From Atrichornis clamosus (lineage: Eukaryota > Chordata > Aves > Passeriformes > Menuridae), in assembly GCA_013400975.1 (NCBI GenBank), contig WBMZ01005367.1:310001-374000 (forward strand): 64,000 bases of DNA. The letters are read 5' to 3'. Below the pieces are notes generated by a model. It was not told the DNA's origin and searched no databases. It saw only the letters and a program-made list of their open reading frames with translations. The position numbers and the translations under genes were made by a program. Within the stretch, counting starts at the first letter, position 1, and the number at the start of each line of letters is the position of its first letter. Positions 1-14,290 of this stretch are shown here, one piece after another.

Positions 1-1289
1 TGTATAATGGAAGGAAGATCTCAGCACAGAGAACTGTATGTTTTGCTTTTGCTTCTGGATAGCTTTACTGTGACTGGCACAAAGGATGTAATGTAAATGT
101 AACAGGCCTTTAAAGACAATACTTCCCTTTCTAATAGGGGTCAGGATTAATCAGAAAGGAGCAAACAGTTCAGGAAAGAAGAGGACTGTAATAACAAACA
201 TGGCTGGGGATCTGAGCTGGGCCAGTTTCCCTTTTTAGCATCCATGCATCACTGTCTGAGAACAGACTGCATAGTATCCTATTAAATTAGCATACACCAG
301 GCAGCTAAAACAAATTAGTTCATCTCAGAAAGGGAAGAGGTTCTTCAGAAACTTTCCCTTTTGGCTAAATTTCTGTGCTTTGTGTCGTTCATTCATCTTT
401 GAACCCAAGTTTTATGGCACTGAAGCCTGCATGCCTCATTCTGCTCTGCATGTGATGGCCTTTCTTGCCTGGAGGTCTCCTTGATCGTGTGCTTCGGTGC
501 CTTCACCCTGCTGGTGTGTGAGCTGGAGTGACAAGTGGTGCTGGTGGTGTGTGCCCTGCCCTGCTATGACCTTGAAATTAATCCTGGAGTAAAGAATTAA
601 TTCCAGCTATAGAATGGGTTAAAGGGTTTCCAGGATTTTTTTTTCCTAGGGTAAAAATGATTGTTGCCCTCTGAGGGGATTGTTACATTCCAGTGAAGGT
701 GGTACAGGGACAGACAGGGTTGTGAGAGAAACCACCTTGACTATACTGTCATCAATTCATGCTTGATGATGTGCAACTTTAAATTGGTGTTTTCTGGCTT
801 CACAGAAGTTTCTTTCCTAGAAATAGCTTTCCTTTAAGTAGCTGATGTGGATTTCCAATCTTAATCCTAGTTCTTTTGGTGGGTGGGCTCTTTTTTTCCC
901 CCCTGAGATTATGAAATATTGAGTAGCTAAACTAGAATAAATTATAAGCCTCAAATTGGCATTAAAATTCTTGCAGCTGACTCTGGTAAGAAAAACTGTC
1001 AAAACACTAAGCTGTTGTAATTGTAGATAATAGTAGCCCCCCCCAAAAATGGAAGTTAAATCCAAACAAATAGAAAAACTTTTGGTGACAAGATCAAAGC
1101 TTTGTGCTGCTCATTCTGTCGCAAGGAGTTGAATGGTGGGAGGAAACCAAACTGGTTTATAAGGAGGGGAAAGAAGAGGCTCTACGTGGAGTGTGGTATC
1201 ATTGGGTGTCTCTGTTACAGTCATGGCTGTAAGTCCCGGCAGAGATCTGGGTATTGATATGGTTACTTTCTCCCAAAACTACATATTAA

Positions 1290-1830
1290 AGGGGGAGCAG
1301 CGAAATGACTGGAAAGATGAAGTCTGGAGTCGGGGATGTGCCGCCCGTCCCTGGGCATGGTGACTCCCAGGGTCCTCTCACACTGCAGGGAAGTGGCTGC
1401 TCATTGCAAGACCCCGGTGGTTTTAATGTTCCCCCTAATGTGGACAAAATGCTGAGGGAATTGGCAATGGAGCCATGGCTCGGGGCTCGCAGAAACTGTC
1501 AGTGCTCCAGCAAGGAGCTTCTTGCTGCAGGAACACCCAACAAAGAGTGTTTGTGCGCCTTACTATTGTTGGAGTGTCCATTAGGAGATGGCAACAGCAT
1601 CTGGGCACAGTGGGAAGTGCTGTTCATCGTCTGTACTGGGTTACAGCAGCCCCAGCCCCGGGCATCAGGAATCTCCACGGGGTCATCACTGTGGACAGGG
1701 ATCGGCATCAGCCCTGGAGAGGGGAACTGGGGTCAGACACAGCCCAGGGCAGGGCCATGTCTGGTGTTAAGCAGACACTCACGGGGCCCCAAGGTAGGAA
1801 ACAGCATTTTCAGTGGTGACTGGGTGGCTT
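1290..1830. other. GC-richer block of unknown origin
   Basis: About 540 bp with roughly a dozen CpGs and overlapping open frames in several phases, including 175 codons on the plus strand from 1305. No frame shows domain-like composition or homology I know. The block may be an old repeat or a regulatory segment; I see no LTR ends. Confidence 0.3.
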
Positions 1831-4394
1831 AGTGGAAGTTAAATGAGTAGTGAGGCTAAAAATAGGGTGTTAATTCAGTGATCCCAGTTGTTGTGCTTTT
1901 GCCCAGGCGGAGGAAGCATTGCCATAGAAGGGGCTGCAGGGTTGGAAGTGTGTGTTTGATGAATGAAAACAGCTAGAAAAAGCATCTGTGCTCTAAAGAA
2001 TACATGGCTGCAACCAGATTTGTCAACTTTTCCCATAAATTTATATTCAGTTCTTGGGAATGTATAGGGTTTTTTTGTTTCTGTGCCATGTGGAGCACAG
2101 CCCCAAAATCCTTCTCTTTTCCTCTTGGCTGACTAAAAACACCCTCCACATTTTGGTGTTGTTGAATTCAGACATCACTGAGCTATTGAAAATTAAATTG
2201 TAAATTCATTTTCACCCAGCTGTCAGAACATTGATGGACATGACTTCGGAATGAAAAACCTTATTTCCAGCTTCAGTTTTAGTTTATGTTGGAATGCACC
2301 TGGATCATGTATGAGGAGAGTGAGGAGGTGTTTACAAAAACAACTGAGTAGAAAATTAAAAAAAGAGAACATGAGTTCTGCAGAAAAATGGCTTAGTAGA
2401 AAAGTAGTCTGCAGGACCAGAATCTCCCTGGTATGTGCTGGTTACACAGAGCCTGAGCTCATCCCACAGTTAACTCCTTAAGGTCCATGAAAAACCTGAG
2501 AAAATGCTGGTGAAGACTGTTTTTCTTACATACCTGCTTCTGTTTGTGGTGCAGTCCAAAGTCACCTTTCCCTGGGGAGTCAAGGAGCAGAATTTGAGTG
2601 TGGTTGCCAAAGCCACACTAAGAAAATGACCTTTAATTTGCTAGGTCTTGCTGTGATTCAGTCAGTCTCCCATCTCAGGGTGATGTTCATGATGGACATG
2701 GTGTATTTTTCAGATGATGAGTGTTCACTATTTTTTTTTCCATGCTTTGTCCAGGGCAGAGTACACATGGAAAGGCAATTGTATCACAATTAAGAACATT
2801 AACTATATGCAGCCTGAAGATGTGAAATCTGTTTCCTGGCTATGTCTGTTGATTTAGTGTGACAGAGCACCTGCTAATGCAGTGGAAAACTGCTCAACTT
2901 GGAGGTTGAATGGAAAAAATGAAGTCTTACTCCTCCCTCAACAATTTGTCTTCATATTGTCAGTATTTCTGTCACAGCATTTTTTCTGTTGAATGAGAAC
3001 AGATTTGCTGTCACAGTATATGCTGTTCATTGTATTTCAGAAATTAAGTGTTCATATTAAATTATAGCTCAAACAGAAGAAGGAAAAGGTTATTCTTTAT
3101 TTTGCTTTGATCTGCAGGGTAACCTTGCCTTGCAGCCATTGCTTTCTCGTGGAAAATCCAGTCTGTTTGGGTATCAATACCATTCATATTCCAGTGTTAA
3201 TCTTGAAATTCTAATCTTTAAATCTAGATAAAAGAAAATGACTGGATGAGAAATAATTTAAATTAATTAAAACTCTGAAAGATAGCATCTTTTGGGATAC
3301 TGCCTGGTCCAGGTGTGTGCAGAGGGGTGAGGAGTCAAAACATCTCAAGCACCCTCTAGAATTTGCCATTATCTCAATGTCACTCATGAAGTCCTTTAAC
3401 CTCTCTTTTTTTCTTACATTGTTCCTAATTCATGTGGAAGTGATCTAAATTATAAAATTATTCAATGCCTTAATTAGAAGTTTGAAAAGAGCAGTTCCTC
3501 TAGGGTAAATGATAACATGGTCAAAACTTTCAAAAATAGGTTGTTGCTGCACATGGATTTTGGCAGCTAAAAGTGGTTTCATTTTGCAGAAGTTTCTTGC
3601 TTACCCATTTCCACCACTGTCCTACTTCCTCAAAACCATGATACTTTTTTACTTGTTTGCTATGATCTGCAGGCAGGACAAGGAAAATTCCTGAAGGATT
3701 TTGAAGTCCCTCTTCAGAGAAGTGAAGACTTTGTCCCTAAGCATACTGGAAAGGTTGTAATTACCTCTTTCCCAGCTGAAGGCAATGGTGCATACCAACA
3801 ATTGCAGACACATTTAAAATCATAACTTTTATCCAGTTAACCTCTTTTCCCAATTTAGAAAAAAAATCTATATCACAGTGTGAAAATATTGGTTTTTTTC
3901 CTTTTTATCATGTAACACTGCTTAATGATACTTAACATAAGTCATGTCCTTTTCACAAAAGTCCTGTCATGTTGATGGTGTAAAACACAGTATTTTCCAA
4001 ACCCCAAACTTCCTTATAGAATTTTGTACACAACTAATTTTTAGCCCTTAATAACAAATTGTAATAAATTCTTAGAGATAAATTGCTTCCTTGTTTAATA
4101 TCGTGGTTTTAAAGGCAATGCAAATTCTTTTTGGTGAAAAAAAAGTCTTTAGCAAGCCTGCCATGCTGGTAGTTCTGGGGAACTGTTTTTGAGTAGGTGG
4201 GGATTTGCTGTAGGATGTATTGCTGTTAGCAAGAAAATGAGCAGCCTTGTCTTTCTGACTTTCTCTCTGATATTTATCTATTCATGCGTAAGTCAAGAGG
4301 GGTTTAGTGGGGGCTCGACTGGATCATTAAGGGTGGATTAATTCTGCTGCATATTTGAAATTATGATAATTGCTTGCCCATCTATTCAGTATTA

Positions 4395-4760
4395 TTTTTG
4401 ACTCTTCCCTGACTCCATCAGACTCCAGGAGTATCTTTGCTGCCTTCCCCTTGCTGGTCCTCTGTCCCACCCTTTCTTTGTTCTTGCCCTGTACTGCTGA
4501 GTCTCTGTTTAACACTTTGATCCCTATCTGCATCTGTTCCTGCCATTCTCTTTCCTTCCAGCATTCACTTCTCTTTCTTTCGTGCATTGACTTGTTGCTT
4601 TGCCCCCTCCCTTGCTCTGTGAGCACAGGAGCACACACAGCACACAGGATAGTGCAGACTGCCTCACGTCTGCCTACTCACATCACCCTCCTGCCTTCCC
4701 AGCAGATCCACCCCAGCTCTCCTCCTCCCATTGCCTGGAAACTCTTCCCAGCATTAGCAA
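4395..4760 (+). repeat. Pyrimidine-biased, low-purine stretch
   Basis: The plus strand is rich in CTT, TTCC and CCCT words across roughly 365 bp. This bias explains the Lys/Glu/Arg-rich open frame read on the opposite strand (4327-4638), which I do not call a gene. Confidence 0.6.
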
Positions 4761-6275
4761 TTTCATGCCATGGCCTCATATAAAAATCAATGTAAAAAAG
4801 CACCCTGTCAGTGCCCAGGGTTGACATGTGACCAAACACTTTAGTTGAGCCCCAGGTTATTTCATGCTTTAGTAGGAAAGGTTGTTGAGGAGGTAGGGAG
4901 TTGGGTTTCATGAGTATTTCGAAGCAACCCCAAAAAATTTCATTTAAATTCAGAGAGTGTTTCCAACCAGTGAAATCCATGTCTGCCCTGGTGAGTGGAG
5001 AAATAAATCCATAGAAATGATGGAGCCAGCTGAAATAGAGGCATTTCGCAAACGTGGCTTTATTGTGTAGAGGGGAAATAAAGGGATTTCCATCATTTTG
5101 TTGTCTGAGATCAGCAATGAAATGCAGATTGGGATGGGGGCTCCCTCTGTTTTTATAATATCGTAAACACTGTGAGAGCTGTGTGCTCAGTAAACGACTG
5201 GTGCGAATATTGCAGCTTCTAACAGCATTTAACTGAAGGCAAGAAGCTTGTCCAAGACAGAGCTGGAGTGAAGTGCAGTGCTGAAAGCTTAAGCAGATGT
5301 GACTCAAGGGGTTCATGAAATACACCTGGGAGCAGCCCTGTGAGTTTCTGAGCGCTCTGGTCTGCAACTAAAGCTGAGCACTGAGAGATCTTAGGGCTTT
5401 CCAGCAAAAGGATTTTACTGCAGTTCTGGTCTTGGTGTCCCAAGCATGAGGGTCAGGGTGGAAACCTCGTTTGGTAGATTGAATGATTAGGACTGTTGAT
5501 AACAGAAAAGCAAAGGACAGGTCATGAAAAGCACTCTGGGTGGCTTATTCATGCAAGCCGGTTGGATCAGTTGCATGGACCCTAAATTGGAGCCTGTGAT
5601 GGTCTGATGTGCCATGGTGGATTATACACATAGCAGAAAACAGTGAATCATCCTGGTGCTACAAGTGGCATAAATGTAGTCATAGTCTATCCTTCTTAGT
5701 AAAAATGATGCAAAACATTCTTGTTTCAGAGGATCACTGCCTCACAGAGACAAGCTGTCAAACATCTGCCATAACAGCATGCAAAAGTGTTTCTTCATCC
5801 ATTCCTAAACTTCCTATCACTATTTCCCTATCACTGCTGGCTACAAAAGCATTTCTGAGTAAACGGGTACTTTGTTTCCAGAGCAGCAGCCTCTTCCTTT
5901 TGCTTATCCACTTAATGATTCATGTGACTGTTTTGCAGCTCCGGAGCTGTTGGTGAGGTCACAGTCGCCTGGTTGTGTCATCCAAGTGCATGACTTAAAA
6001 AGGAGGAGCCTGCCCGGGAAAGGAAACTTTTTGTTTGTATAAACAGCAGTTGTGGGGAATGAAAGCCAGAGAAATTGGTGGTAGTCAAATGAAGCTGTGA
6101 CCAAACGCTGACCTTTTAAGAGCGGGCTGGAGTGTGACTTGGGGGTTTGCTCAGCACCTTCCTGAGCATTTATCAGAGTGAGCTGTGTAGGAGAGCAGAA
6201 TAATCTGCTGATGGGGAAGGGGGAATAATAAAAGAGTATTTTTATTTTGTATCAATACAAACCTTCAGCTGATGG

Positions 6276-6343
6276 ATCATAGAATCAAAGAATGGTTTGG
6301 GTTGGAAGGGACACCTTCCACTAGATGAGGTTGCTTAACCTGA
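6276..6343 (-). mobile_element. CR1 LINE 3'-end fragment with internal deletion
   Basis: The plus strand reads TCATAGAATC, then GGTTTGGGTTGGAAGGGACA, then CCTTCCACTAGATGAGGTTG. This is the reverse complement of the CR1 3' end. The usual 40 or so bases between the first GGGAC and the second GGGACACCTTCC, present in the fuller copy at 48103-48290, are missing. The right edge is approximate. Confidence 0.85.
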
Positions 6344-7344
6344 TCCTTCAGTTGTCATCAGGTTGGACAAGTCCTTGAATCTGATCTCTCTTGGACAAAG
6401 TGGGTGCTTCAGGAGGAGGTTTTGATGAATAGCAGCAATGATTTGCTGTTCCTCATCAGGCCAGTGCTCTGTCTTGCCCAGTACCTTGCTGCTAAACCAG
6501 TAACAAGCTCCAGAATATAGGGATGGTCCTAAGGTACCACAGCAAAGGTCTGTCCAGAGTAGCAGTGTCTGAAAGATGCTCAAAAGCTCCAAAAACTGGG
6601 AACTGAAAAAAATGTGTCCGTAGCACTGACTGCAACGTTTTCCTGGCCTCTTCTCAGTCAGGTCCAGAGGCTTTGGAAGAAGCACTGACAGTGCAAGAAA
6701 CAATAGACTGTTATGAAATAACCTAATGAAGGAGAGACACTGCCCACTCTTGGCAATTAGTGACTGGCTGCTGTGATGATGTTTCTTCATTTGTGTAACC
6801 CTCGCTGGGGTAACCGTAGGGAGGCTGCTGCTAAGGCCAACATTTGGACTTGTGATTTAATCTAATTCTTTGGCTTTCGTGGTTACACACATCAGTTTGT
6901 GTTGTGGAATAACTGTATACATTGAGAAATTCTGACGTTGTCTGAATCAGGGTTGATCCAACAGTGAGGAGAAGCTTTGGGCTGCCAGGGAGGACCAGAG
7001 TGGGGGCCCTGACCTCTTGTGGTGACTGAGGAACTGGGAGCACTCCTGGCACTGGTGTGTCACTTAGTCCTGGGGACTTTGTGCTCCTATGTGAATTAAA
7101 CCTCCAAAAATCTCAGAAAGGGGAAAAGTATGTCATCCACCAAGTCAGCAGCAGGACTGTGGTCTGTGCCCCTGTGTGCAGAAATGGTACTTTCTCATTT
7201 TCAAGCTTTGTTCATATCTCTACTTGACTATGGTTCTTTATTAAAATTGTTGTATTTGGTAAGCCTTTAATGTTTCACATGAGCATGAATGTCTGCATAT
7301 GTTTGTAAAGGCAAAGAAAGATGCTTTTAATGTCATTTCTGTGA

Positions 7345-7601
<257 letters not shown>

Positions 7602-10600
7602 ACCAGACCTTCATTTCTGCCTCTTTGCTTCAATTAGACTCTTGCATTTAAGGAGCAGGAACAGTGTTTGACAAATGCGACTGACAGGTTGTTCAGCCCA
7701 TCATGGGCAGACAAGATCACTTGAGTTTAAATGGTGCTGAAGATGTTTTGAGAAATGCTCTCCTCTTCTTTTGTATTAATGCAACCAGATAATTGCAAAG
7801 TGGGAAAGAAGAGGAGTTAGGCTGCAGTAAAGTCTATGATGCCATAAAAAGACCTCATCTACTAAGAATGTCAGCACTTGTGTCCTGGGCTTTGAAGAGA
7901 GAAAAAGCAGGGTTATAATTTTCAAATGCTTCAAACAGTCTGTTCACTAATTGCTCTAAAATTATGACATGCTGTGGATTGTCATAGGAGATGGTGTTAA
8001 CCTGTGCCATGGAGAGGTACCTCTGCTACTTCTGTAAGAGGGATGTGTTCTTTCCTGACTGTGGCGGGAAAACATGGATAAGAAAAAGACATTTCACAAT
8101 TGCTATGAATTCATTGTAGTCATTAGAGGCTTGATCCTTACCTCTCCCTCATCTTATGCCCTGAAGGTGGGATTCCTCTCACGTGATTTGAGACATTTGG
8201 ATCTGAACTCGTCACCCTTGACTTTCTTTCTAGGAAGTAGAGATTGCTCACTTTAGGATTGGTTCATGTTCATTCATCAAGTATATTCTCGCTGAGTTAA
8301 AGGTAGCACAGTTGTATAGAACTGACTCTGCATTGGACTGGGACACTCTGATTCCTGATGCACTTCTGTCCCAAGTGGGACTTCTTGCTCCAGCTCTTGG
8401 TCATGGCAAAGCTGATGGCTGACCATTGGGCACCACGTGACAAAACAGATCCTAAAAACTAACTGGATGAACTAAGCACTCAGACAGCCTAAACCAAAGG
8501 AGCTGACTCAAGGGCAAATTCACCATCTCAGTAGGCAGCAGTAGGGGATCCTTTTCAGAGGAAGGACACAAAAGGGGCTCCTAACAGCTACAAGTATTTG
8601 TAGCCTTCCTATTGCTGGGCCCACCTCGGGTCGGTACATGTAAACCCAGTGACAAACGCAGCATGTTGTCTTGCTGTGTAGTGTTATTGAGAACCTGTCA
8701 GAAAACTCAGCCACTGCCACCTCCGTAACCAGGCAATAATGGCCAATAACCACAGCTTGAAAGTCTTTATGTTGATGGGTTTGTCCCCTGGTACTTGTGT
8801 GCCGGGTGTAAGAGTGGCAATATCGACATGCAGGAAGAATTGCCTTGCATCAGCCTTGACCCTGAGCTGGTAGAGCAGAGAAACCATTTAGGTTATTTCT
8901 TGCTTCTGCATTGTGAAATGTTTCTGTTCCCTGCAAACAATTTCCTGAGAAACCAGGAGGCAGCACCCGGGCTGTGCTATTCCAGCTGTAAGGGCAGGAG
9001 AGGGAGTGGTTGGAAAATTCCTTAATTTCATGCAATTTTATCTACTCAATCTCTTGTCCTATGCGTGTTAGGACCTCGAAAGAGAATCTCCCTTTTTAAT
9101 CTCCTGGTGTCTTCTACTTAGTTGTTGCTAATACAAACTTTGCATGTCATTGTCTTTATTCTGAAAATAGACATTCTTGCTTGCAGATGCAGTATTGAAT
9201 TTGTATGTGCCACCAAGGAAACGTTTAGAAAATAACAAACTAGATCTGCCTACAGTTGAGGAGAAGGGATATCAACCTGTTTCTCTGTTCAATGAATTAT
9301 CTGCTTCAAAAGCTGTCAGTAAAAATAGATTTGAGAGTAGTTGAATGGATTCTGAGCAGCTGTTGCTAAGCTCCATCTAAGTGCCCTTGCTTTTGTTTCT
9401 TGTAGCTTAACACTGAACGGGGATGGCTAGTACTTGTGTTTTCTAATGAGTGGGTGAGATCCCAGAGCCATGGGCTTCCCTGCATAGCTGTGAGGTGCCA
9501 CAGCCTTAATGTGCCATGCACTGAACCACCTCTCCTGGAGGATGTGCACAGAGGATGCCTGGCAGGAGGAACTGGTCCCTGTTCCCCAAGGGGAAGGTGT
9601 AGAGCCACAGACTGTGCTGGCATGTCCAGGATCAATACTCCCAGTGTCCCATATACTTTGTACCCTCAAGCTACTCCAGTGAAGGTTTGTCCCCTTGCAG
9701 CCCTGCCAAATCGTTCAGATCTGGCAGAATCAATATCGAAGAGAGTTTGAATGATGTTGTGTGTTGAAGTAACATTTTGAGTAGCATTTTTTGTGTTCAG
9801 GATTAAAAGTCGGAGCTTGGAGTACTACAGGAGGTAGAACCTGGTGATGAAAACGCTAATCAAATGACCAAAAGCCTTGGGTCCCCTCTCACATCTGCTA
9901 CTTTCCTTCCGTGACAAAAGTTATTGTCTGTCTCAATATTTATTGTCTGTGAAACAGCCTTTATTCAAAAGACTTTCAAATAGACAGTTTTACCTGCAGT
10001 TACTTTCCTGTCCTCTCTTGTGTCAGCAGACCCAGAAGAGTGGGTGTGAGAGGGGAGGTTTGTGGGCTGGGCTTTTAGTGCGAACCAAAAACTTCTGCCA
10101 GCCCTTCTGTGTGTCTGAACTAAAAAGCTGTTGGGAGTATTAATCCAATATTCTGTGCAGGGTAAGGTCGGTGATCCCCATGTGAAGTACATGGAAGGTA
10201 GGAGATTTTATCTCTCTGTCTGTGGGCTTGGACGCAGTTGCTGCCAAAACAAAATGACACATTTTAGAAGCGATGTTCTGCGAACAGAGGAGCCGAGCTG
10301 CCAGCCAACTGATCTGCATGTTTGTGTGAGTGCCAGAGTGAATCATGCATACTCCATAATTCTATTTTTCCAGCCATGGCCAACAAATCTGTTCTTAAAA
10401 AAGAAAAAAGGCGGAAGAGCCGTTAAGTCAATATTTACGCCTAGCAACCTTAACAGGGTTCTTCCAATATGGAGTCCTTTGTGTCCCGTGGAAATCCATG
10501 GCAACATTCCCCAAAGACTCAGATGGGTGGGGACGGAGTGGGAAGAGCTCTCTGTCGAGTGATGTGCTGGGAGAGACTGAGTCTGCAGTTAATCCAGGAG

Positions 10601-12539
10601 CCCTGACAAAGCATTTAAGCATGTGCCCAATTTTAGGTAGCTATTAGTTCCAGTGAAATTGGTGAGGAGGCCGATTTCCCCTTGCTTGGATGCTTCAGAG
10701 CAGGCTGAGAGTCCCACTGGGCACCTGTGTTTCTACCACATCAGGAGAGGAGTTTTCTTAATGTTTTCAATTAAGACATTAATACATGTGGAAAACATGC
10801 TGGATTTTAGAATCTGTTTGAGGAAGAAAATGGGGTCTCTAGCACTGGACTGGCACAGCTCCATTAGCTGGCTGTGGGGAACAACAGCACACGGTCACCT
10901 TTGTGTGACACAGACTTTTTCTGACCTGACGTGTGGGGAGTTTCATAACCTGCTCTGAAAGCAACTGTGTTCTGGTTTTGAACAGAAAGAGAAATGCAAT
11001 CCTTTCCATTGTTTGCTGTAGAACAGAGGAAATTTCTTCCACTTATGATAATTGTGCAGGTGTGGAGAGCTGGACTGCAGAGAAGCAGCAGTCTGAGGTT
11101 CTAGTTAAATAGAAAAAAGAAAAAATGCTTGTCAGTCAGATAGAGAAAAACATGCCTGATTTGCTTGTGGTGTTGGGTTTTGTGGGTTTTTTTCCTGGCT
11201 ACACCACTATTTATCACAAGAAATTCTCTGCTGCCTGGGTAATACCTGCCCAGTTGTACAGACTCAGTGCTGAGTCAGATCAAAGCAAGGGGAGGAAAAA
11301 TAAACTGTGTAGCCCTGCACCCAGGTTTATTGATTGCTTAATGGCAGTAACGTGCACATGTAAGTGTCTTGTTAGGCAATACTGTTTAGGTAGCAAATCA
11401 TACTCAGCTAGTTTCTGCTGAACAGGGATTTAAAAAATAATTTCAGAACTATTTAGGTATCTCTTACCTTCTCCCCTTCCTCTTTACTATCCTAGATCCT
11501 GTGGAAGAGGAATTAAATTCCTTATTACAAATCAGATCCATGCCCTACTGAGGTCTGAGGCTATTTTTTCCTGCTCAACAGCTTAAGTGAACTGTTCCTA
11601 GCAGGTCAGCTAAACTTCTGCCAGAGCTTTCCATCCCCTTTTCCTCAGAAGACAGGGTGTTCAGGCAGTGATTCATGCCCAGGCACTGCCTCACTCATAT
11701 GCCTGCACCTGCAGCCAGGAGTTGCTGCTGTCACAAAGAGCAGGGAAAGAGGAAGAGAGGCATCCTTCTGCAAAGTCTGGGAGGTCAGGGCTGTCCCCAT
11801 CGCAAAACCAAACAAAAACAGCAGTGAAAAGTTTTCCTAATGTGGGTGAAAGCGTGGGAGGTCCTGCTCTCCCATAAATCAGGTGATGGTCAAAGGGGCC
11901 TCCTGCCCCATTCCTGGAGGCAGGGCTGTTCCTCGTGTTAAAGAGGACACCCTTGATAACAAAGGTGAATGCATCACCCCTTCTCAGGATTTACATGAAG
12001 GCTAAAAGGATAGTTAAAAAATGGTACCATTTTGCTCCTTTTCAGTAGTCCATTGACAAACTCCCTGTAAAAACTTCTCTCTGTCCCAGATTCTTGTCCC
12101 TGTAAGGCCCCATCCCTCCAGAGCTAACCTGATAGCCTCCAGGAAGACGAATCCAAATTTAGTTTTGAAACCCATTAGTTACCTCTTATTAAACTCTCTG
12201 TGCAATTTAACTTGGAATCAAAGGCTACATTAATTCTGAATAAAATTGGCCATGCAGAAGTTTAATGTGCCCTAACATACATTCAGGCATTTAATGAATT
12301 CAGAGGAACATTCCTGAATGACTTTGTGGGACAGTCCCATCTATTCAAGACACAGCTGTCTTTGGATCAAAAAATACAGCCCTTGCAGGCCTGGGTGGTC
12401 CCATACTCCAGTTTCCCAGTGTGGAGGCTCTGCTGGTGCCCAGTAATGTTCTCCTATGGTAATTATTTTCCTATCTGAGGTCAAGCAGCAGAGTACAGGG
12501 GCAGCTGAACTAAGAGAAGACATTCAGATCCTGTGTTGA

Positions 12540-12660
12540 TAAGCTAACATTAACGTGGTGGTAATTAGATTGTGTAGCTGATGTACAGAAAGCTGTGGGC
12601 GTGAGCTTTGAGGGGTTAATGACTAATTACCTCGTTGCACCCCTGCATTAAAGAGCTCTT
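12540..12660. promoter_or_regulatory. Candidate enhancer with paired TAATTA sites
   Basis: GGTAATTAG at 12560-12568 and its exact reverse complement CTAATTACC at 12623-12631 flank 54 bp containing a GGGCGTG GC-box-like word. TAATTA is the core of many homeodomain binding sites. The segment has no repeat match and no coding potential. Regulatory function is inference only. Confidence 0.3.
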
Positions 12661-12929
12661 TTTTTCTGTCAAGAAATGAATGGGATGGTTAGGAAAGGAA
12701 AAAACAAAGAAAAAAAAGCACTTGGCATCTCTGTCTGTCAGGTATCATCACTTCTCTGATTCTTTGCTTATCCTATAAACAAAACAGGCTTGCTGCCTTT
12801 TTTTTTTCCCCCTAATTTTTCTCCTCTGTGAATAATGGTGAGAAGATCAGCTGCCTCAGCAAGAATTGAAGAGACAGCTGGTTGTTATATTAAGTAATCA
12901 CTTTCAGAGAAAGCTTTTATGTAGATTTA

Positions 12930-13440
12930 CTTGTTAGAACCTGGCTTGCTCATGCCACTGCAGTTGAGCTGGGGTGACAGAAGGCTGACTCTGCTGTCCT
13001 TGTGCAGCCATGCTCCAAGCCTTGCCAACTGGAAATCCAGGGCATCCCAAAAAACAGCTCCCCAGCAGGGCCCTGCATCCCCAAGGATGGCTTGGGATGC
13101 TCAGACACACAGCCACCAGTTCGGGGGTGATACCCAGTGGTACCATTAATGACGCTGATGTCAGTGGTGTCAGGGTAGGGCCCTTCCAAGATTTTATTTG
13201 TTAGCACCAGACATGGATTTGCTTCATCATTACCCCCACCCATCTTTTGGGCTGATCTGGATGCCTGGCAGGACCTTCATGCCTGCCCATCGAGCAGCCC
13301 TTACAGCTGGGCACTTCTGCAGAAATCCCTACTAGGGAGGCAGGCAGCCATGGAAAGGAGCCAGGATCTACAAAACTCGGGATAGGGGGACAGTTGGGCA
13401 TGCCTGGAGGCTGACATCAGCTTAAACCATGAGATCATCT
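12930..13440. other. GC-richer block of unknown origin
   Basis: About 510 bp rich in CAG, CTGG and CCC words, with short open frames on both strands and no recognised repeat, exon or RNA. The overlap of several ORFs here reflects low AT content, not coding selection. Confidence 0.3.
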
Positions 13441-14290
13441 CCTGGATCCAGGAGATGCAGACAGGATGAATTGCCCTTCTCGGGTTTCAGGCGAAAGGGA
13501 ATCTGACCCTGTGTTTGTGGATATGGCACAGGGCAGCTCTGCCTTGGCACCAGCCGTTGGCTCTGCGTTACGCAAATAGTTTTGCTGCAAAGAATTCATC
13601 CGAGGGAAAGAAATGTGAAACCTGAAACAAGGCTGACACCATTCTTGATCACTAAGTTGCTGGAAACTTTGCAGGGGAAGACTTGTGGCCAGGACTGCCT
13701 GGATTGCATTTCATGCTAGATTAGATGTAAGCAGATGTAGGCAAACAGATCAAGGCATCTTAAAAAATCCTTAAAATACATCAAATGAAAGAGAAAAATC
13801 CCCTCTGAAGTAGTAAGCAGAGAATCCTTTGTATCTTCTCTGGTCTTTCAGAATTCCATTCACATGCAGTGTGCTAGGTCAGGCTTTAGTGATGGTGTGT
13901 GGCATTTGTGTGTCTCAGCCCGACTTCACACCCTGCACACCCAGACAGCTGTGTTCCTTCAAGGAGGTTATAGTGTGATAAATCATTTCTCTGCAGTTGC
14001 TGGGTGATGATGCAGCTGTCCTCTCTTTTGGGTGGTGGTGGTGCTTTACCAGCTCTCCCTGGCATAACTGTTGTCCCTCAAGGTCACCCCACACCCTGAC
14101 TCATCTCAAAAATTGGCATATCCATGTTGGGAGGAGGGGATGGAAGCACATCATCACTCAGTGCTCTGACTTCTAAAATAGTCCAAGGTGTTATGGAAGA
14201 AACAGCTGATTTCTGGAACATTTGTTCTAATAAGGGTCCGAATTAGCAGAATGGGCCTGTCAACCTTAGGTGGTGTCTGCTTCTGTGCCA

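Noticed and set aside
1305..1832. 175-codon plus-strand open frame
   Set aside because: Other frames in the same GC-richer block are also open, the composition is unlike a folded protein, and there is no splice or promoter context.
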